Origin: VRUE01 sp035260485
GTDB lineage: Bacteria > Actinomycetota > Thermoleophilia > Solirubrobacterales > 70-9
Reading direction: 5' to 3'
NCBI GenBank assembly: GCA_035260485.1
Contig: DATFVC010000025.1
Location: 1-15,227 of the forward strand
Length of the DNA: 15,227 nucleotides
The position numbers and the translations under genes were made by a program. How positions within the stretch are numbered: position 1 is the stretch's first letter; every line of letters begins with the position of its first letter. Positions 12,848 through 15,227 of the stretch are shown here, one piece after another. The notes under the pieces are model-generated. The model did not search any database. It saw nothing but the letters and a program-made list of their open reading frames with translations, and had not been told where the DNA came from.

Positions 12848-14590
12848 GTGTCGTCGATGCCATTCCATAAGTACGCGCCCTACCCACGGGTCGAGCTACC
12901 GGAGCGGACCTGGCCGGATAGGCGTATCACCGCCGCGCCGGTCTGGGCGAGCGTCGATCTTCGAGACGGCAACCAGGCGCTGGACCCGCCGATGGACACG
13001 GACCGCAAGCGACGCCTGTTCGATGTACTGGTGAACCGTGTCGGCCTGAAGGAGGTCGAGGTCGGCTTTCCTGCCGCGGCAGAGGCGGAGTTCGAGTTCA
13101 TGCGAATCCTCGCGACCGAGGAACTGATCCCCGGCGACGTGACGGTGATGGTGCTGACGCAGGCGCGCGAGGAGCTGATCGCCAAGACCTTCGAGAGCCT
13201 CGACGGGCTGCCGCGAGCGATCGTCCACCTCTACAACTCGACGTCGACCACCCAGCGGCGGGTCGTCTTCAAGCTGGATCGCGCCGGCGTTCGCGAAATC
13301 GCTGTCGAGGGAGCGAAGCTCTGCCGGGAGCTGGCCGGACAGCGGCCCGACCAGGACATCCGCTTCGAGTACACGCCCGAGAGCTTCACCGCGACCGAGC
13401 CCGACTACGCGCTTGAGGTGTGCGAGGCGGTGATGGACGTCTTCGAACCGACGCCAGAGCGCAAGCTGATCCTCAACCTTCCCGCCACGGTCGAGCTCTC
13501 GACCCCCAACCTCCACGCCGACGTGATCGAGTGGTTCTGCCGCAACGTCTCGCGCCGGGACTCGGTGATCGTCAGCCTGCATCCGCACAACGACCGCGGC
13601 ACCGCGGTCGCCGCGACGGAGCTGGCCCTGATGGCCGGGGCCGAACGGGTCGAGGGCACTCTGTTCGGCAACGGTGAGCGGACCGGGAATGTCGATCTCG
13701 TCACCTTGGCGCTGAACCTGATGACCCAGGGGGTCGATCCCGAGCTCGACTTCTCGCGGATCAACGAGGTTCGCCGGGACGTCGAATTCTGCAACCGGAT
13801 GCCGATCGGCGAGCGCCATCCCTACGTCGGCGACCTCGTTTACACGGCGTTCTCGGGCTCCCATCAGGACGCGATCAAGAAGGGCATGGAGGCGATGCAG
13901 GAGCTGCCGGACCCGGAAAGCGCGATCTGGGACGTGCCGTATCTGCCCTTCGACCCGAAAGACGTCGGCCGCAACTACGACGAGGCCGTGCGCGTGAACT
14001 CTCAGTCGGGCAAGGGCGGCGTCGCTTACATAATGCGGGCCGAGCACGACCTTGAACTTCCCCGCCTGTTGCAGATCGAGTTCTCCCGCGTCGTCCAGCG
14101 GGAGGTCGATGCGTCCAACGCCGAAATCACTGCCGAGCAGCTGATCAAGCTCTTCCGGCGTGAGTACATGGGGCATCCCGATGCGGCGTTGGTCAATCAC
14201 GCTGTCACCAGCAACGACAAGAACCACATCTCGACGCTTGACGCGACCCTCCAATGCGGCAGCGAGCTGGTGCCGATCGCGGGCGAGGGGAATGGCACGA
14301 TTGCTGCATTCGCCAACGCGATCGAGCAGCTGCTGGACGTGACGATCAAGGTCCGCGACTACCAGCAGCAGACGCTCAGCGACGGGACCGACGCCAAGGC
14401 GATCTCATACGTGAAGCTGAGCATCGGAGATGACACGGCCTGGGGCGTGGGTGAAGACACCGACACCGCGAAGACTAATTTCGACGCGGTTCTCTCGGCG
14501 GTGACTCGCATCCCGGGAGCGCTAGACCGTCTCGCCGGCCGCGTCTCCTCCGGTGCCGGGCAGAAAGCGAGCTTGCCGTTGAAGCCGTAG
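12848..14590 (+). CDS. leuA: 2-isopropylmalate synthase, type 2
   Basis: This 580-residue enzyme makes the first committed step of leucine synthesis: acetyl-CoA plus 2-oxoisovalerate to 2-isopropylmalate. The TIM barrel shows VDLRDGNQALDPPM near residue 36 (the type 2 metal and substrate motif), HPHNDRG at 245-251 (metal-binding His pair) and GNGERTGNVDL at 274-284. A linker with QSGKGGVAYIM follows, then a C-terminal domain of about 150 residues of the leucine-binding regulatory type, where leucine gives feedback inhibition. Length and motifs match the LeuA_type2 group typical of Actinobacteria. The GTG at 12848 is chosen because of the AGGAGG at 12837. Expression is probably set by the leader peptide upstream. 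No other leu gene is next to it; repeat copy E starts 95 bases after the stop. Confidence 0.96.
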   Translation: MSSMPFHKYAPYPRVELPERTWPDRRITAAPVWASVDLRDGNQALDPPMDTDRKRRLFDVLVNRVGLKEVEVGFPAAAEAEFEFMRILATEELIPGDVTVMVLTQAREELIAKTFESLDGLPRAIVHLYNSTSTTQRRVVFKLDRAGVREIAVEGAKLCRELAGQRPDQDIRFEYTPESFTATEPDYALEVCEAVMDVFEPTPERKLILNLPATVELSTPNLHADVIEWFCRNVSRRDSVIVSLHPHNDRGTAVAATELALMAGAERVEGTLFGNGERTGNVDLVTLALNLMTQGVDPELDFSRINEVRRDVEFCNRMPIGERHPYVGDLVYTAFSGSHQDAIKKGMEAMQELPDPESAIWDVPYLPFDPKDVGRNYDEAVRVNSQSGKGGVAYIMRAEHDLELPRLLQIEFSRVVQREVDASNAEITAEQLIKLFRREYMGHPDAALVNHAVTSNDKNHISTLDATLQCGSELVPIAGEGNGTIAAFANAIEQLLDVTIKVRDYQQQTLSDGTDAKAISYVKLSIGDDTAWGVGEDTDTAKTNFDAVLSAVTRIPGALDRLAGRVSSGAGQKASLPLKP

Positions 14591-14627
14591 GTGAGAAGCG
14601 ATTGGCATTGCCTGGCCGGGTCAGCCT

Positions 14628-14672
14628 GCCTGCTTGAACCGGAAGCTTGTGGAGGCTCGGCTGAAAGCAGGC
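14628..14672 (+). repeat. 8-bp inverted repeat after leuA, weak terminator candidate
   Basis: GCCTGCTT (14628-14635) pairs with AAGCAGGC (14665-14672) across a 29-base loop. The following sequence TCTCGGTTCTTGG is only weakly T-rich, so intrinsic termination is uncertain. No better terminator is visible after leuA. Confidence 0.3.
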
Positions 14673-14685
14673 TCTCGGTTCTTGG

Positions 14686-14841
14686 CTGGGGCAAGAAATG
14701 GGGCAAGAAGCCCCACAGACCCCAGCCGATCTCCACATAGCTCGATCTCGCGAAAACCGCTTGAAACCGTGCCCCACGTAGCCCAGCGGGACCCCAGATT
14801 CGGGCTCATAATCGGACCGTCCGTGTGGGAACCCGAAGGTC
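14686..14841 (+). repeat. 156-bp dispersed repeat, copy E
   Basis: It has the same length and orientation as copy B at 3761-3916, with roughly 88 percent identity by hand count and no gaps. It carries the two GGGGCAAG units, the TGGGGC/GCCCCA hairpin, the CTCGCGAAAACCGCTTGAAA block, the GGGCTCATAA anticodon-like core and the 20-base segment before CCCGAAGGTC. No intact integrase or tRNA is attached. It lies between leuA and the regulator gene, in otherwise ordinary chromosome. Confidence 0.85.
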
Positions 14842-14945
14842 CCATCTCCATGCTCGGGAGTGTCGGTGACGGCGAGGTAGAGAGCCGCTGCGAAGGGTCG
14901 GCCGCGAGGGGAATGCCGAGCGCCTGTTGTCCCAGCTAGGGAAGC

Positions 14946-15227
14946 CTACCCGCGCTGGTACTCGTCGTCGGTCATCTCAAGAATGCAGATCAGGTCGACG
15001 AGGCCCGCGAACGTCCGCGGGTCGTGGCCGGTCTTCGTGGCAATTTTTTGGAGTCGGTAGCGCACGGTGTTGGCGTGGACGTTCATCTGTTCGGCGGCTT
15101 TGGTGACGCTGAGGTCGGTGTTGGAGAAGGCACGGATCGTTTCGACCGCTGCGGTGAGATCGTCGTGTGAGAGCGCTCGGAGCCTGTTGCCCTTGGAGGC
15201 GATCGCGGCCTTGGCGGTGGCGGTGGC
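14946..15227 (-). CDS. PucR/CdaR-type regulator, C-terminal part (partial)
   Basis: The last 93 codons of a reverse-strand gene run off the right edge, with stop TAG at 14946-14948. The sequence FSNTDLSVTKAAEQMNVHAN followed by TVRYRLQKIATKTGHDPRTF is the characteristic PucR-family C-terminal helix-turn-helix (HTH_30), used to bind DNA in regulators of purine, sugar-acid or other catabolism. The N-terminal sensor part is outside the window, so the ligand cannot be guessed. It ends about 100 bases from repeat E and faces leuA tail to tail. Confidence 0.9.
   Translation of the reverse strand, partial: ATATAKAAIASKGNRLRALSHDDLTAAVETIRAFSNTDLSVTKAAEQMNVHANTVRYRLQKIATKTGHDPRTFAGLVDLICILEMTDDEYQRG

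Noticed and set aside
12896..14254. 452-codon reverse ORF opposite leuA
   Set aside because: It is a complementary-strand shadow of the conserved leuA coding sequence with no recognisable motifs.
1..15227. CRISPR array or insertion sequence with transposase
   Set aside because: No regularly spaced short repeats and no transposase or full recombinase gene were found. Mobility is suggested only by the att-like repeats.

Overview
The window is GC-rich with dense short-spaced genes, GTG/TTG starts, a mycobacterial-type (type 2) LeuA and a PucR-family regulator. This points to a high-GC actinobacterium. A type IV pilin under a cyclic-di-GMP riboswitch is compatible with a deep-branching soil lineage such as Thermoleophilia, but the class-level guess is inference only.

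Left part (1-2305): the last codons of an unidentified gene are followed by a hairpin terminator. A long structured leader comes next, containing a convincing GEMM-I (c-di-GMP-I) riboswitch, then a type IV prepilin and a strong terminator. A perfect 20-bp inverted repeat separates this unit from a reverse-strand gene that looks like a fusion of an RNA polymerase alpha-CTD-like domain with a sigma-like helix-turn-helix.

Middle part (about 2380-8235): this is a mosaic accessory region. Five sites carry degenerate sequence resembling the 3' half of a tRNA-Met gene and/or a short tail that may derive from a tyrosine integrase: about 2390-2455, 3761-3916, 5569-5730, 7950-8020, and 14686-14841 further right. 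Three of them form one repeat family. Between them lie a truncated-looking small ORF and a double winged-helix protein, an MFS exporter, and a two-gene unit made of a 56-residue ORF overlapping by ATGA a 581-residue SIR2-domain protein. The SIR2 unit is the best candidate for an undescribed or little-described system, most likely anti-phage NAD+ depletion. It is the only apparent cargo between two tRNA-like scars. A decayed cupin fragment closes this part.

Right part (8276-15227): a small redox set comprises a multi-pass membrane protein with possible haem ligands, a YghZ/Gpr-type aldo-keto reductase, a beta-hydroxyacid dehydrogenase, a cupin and a zinc alcohol dehydrogenase. Next comes leuA, preceded by a 17-codon leader peptide with six leucine codons. 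The leucine CTC run is complementary to the leuA Shine-Dalgarno, suggesting leucine-responsive attenuation at the level of translation. A third copy of the 156-bp repeat follows leuA, and the window ends inside a reverse-strand PucR/CdaR-type regulator.
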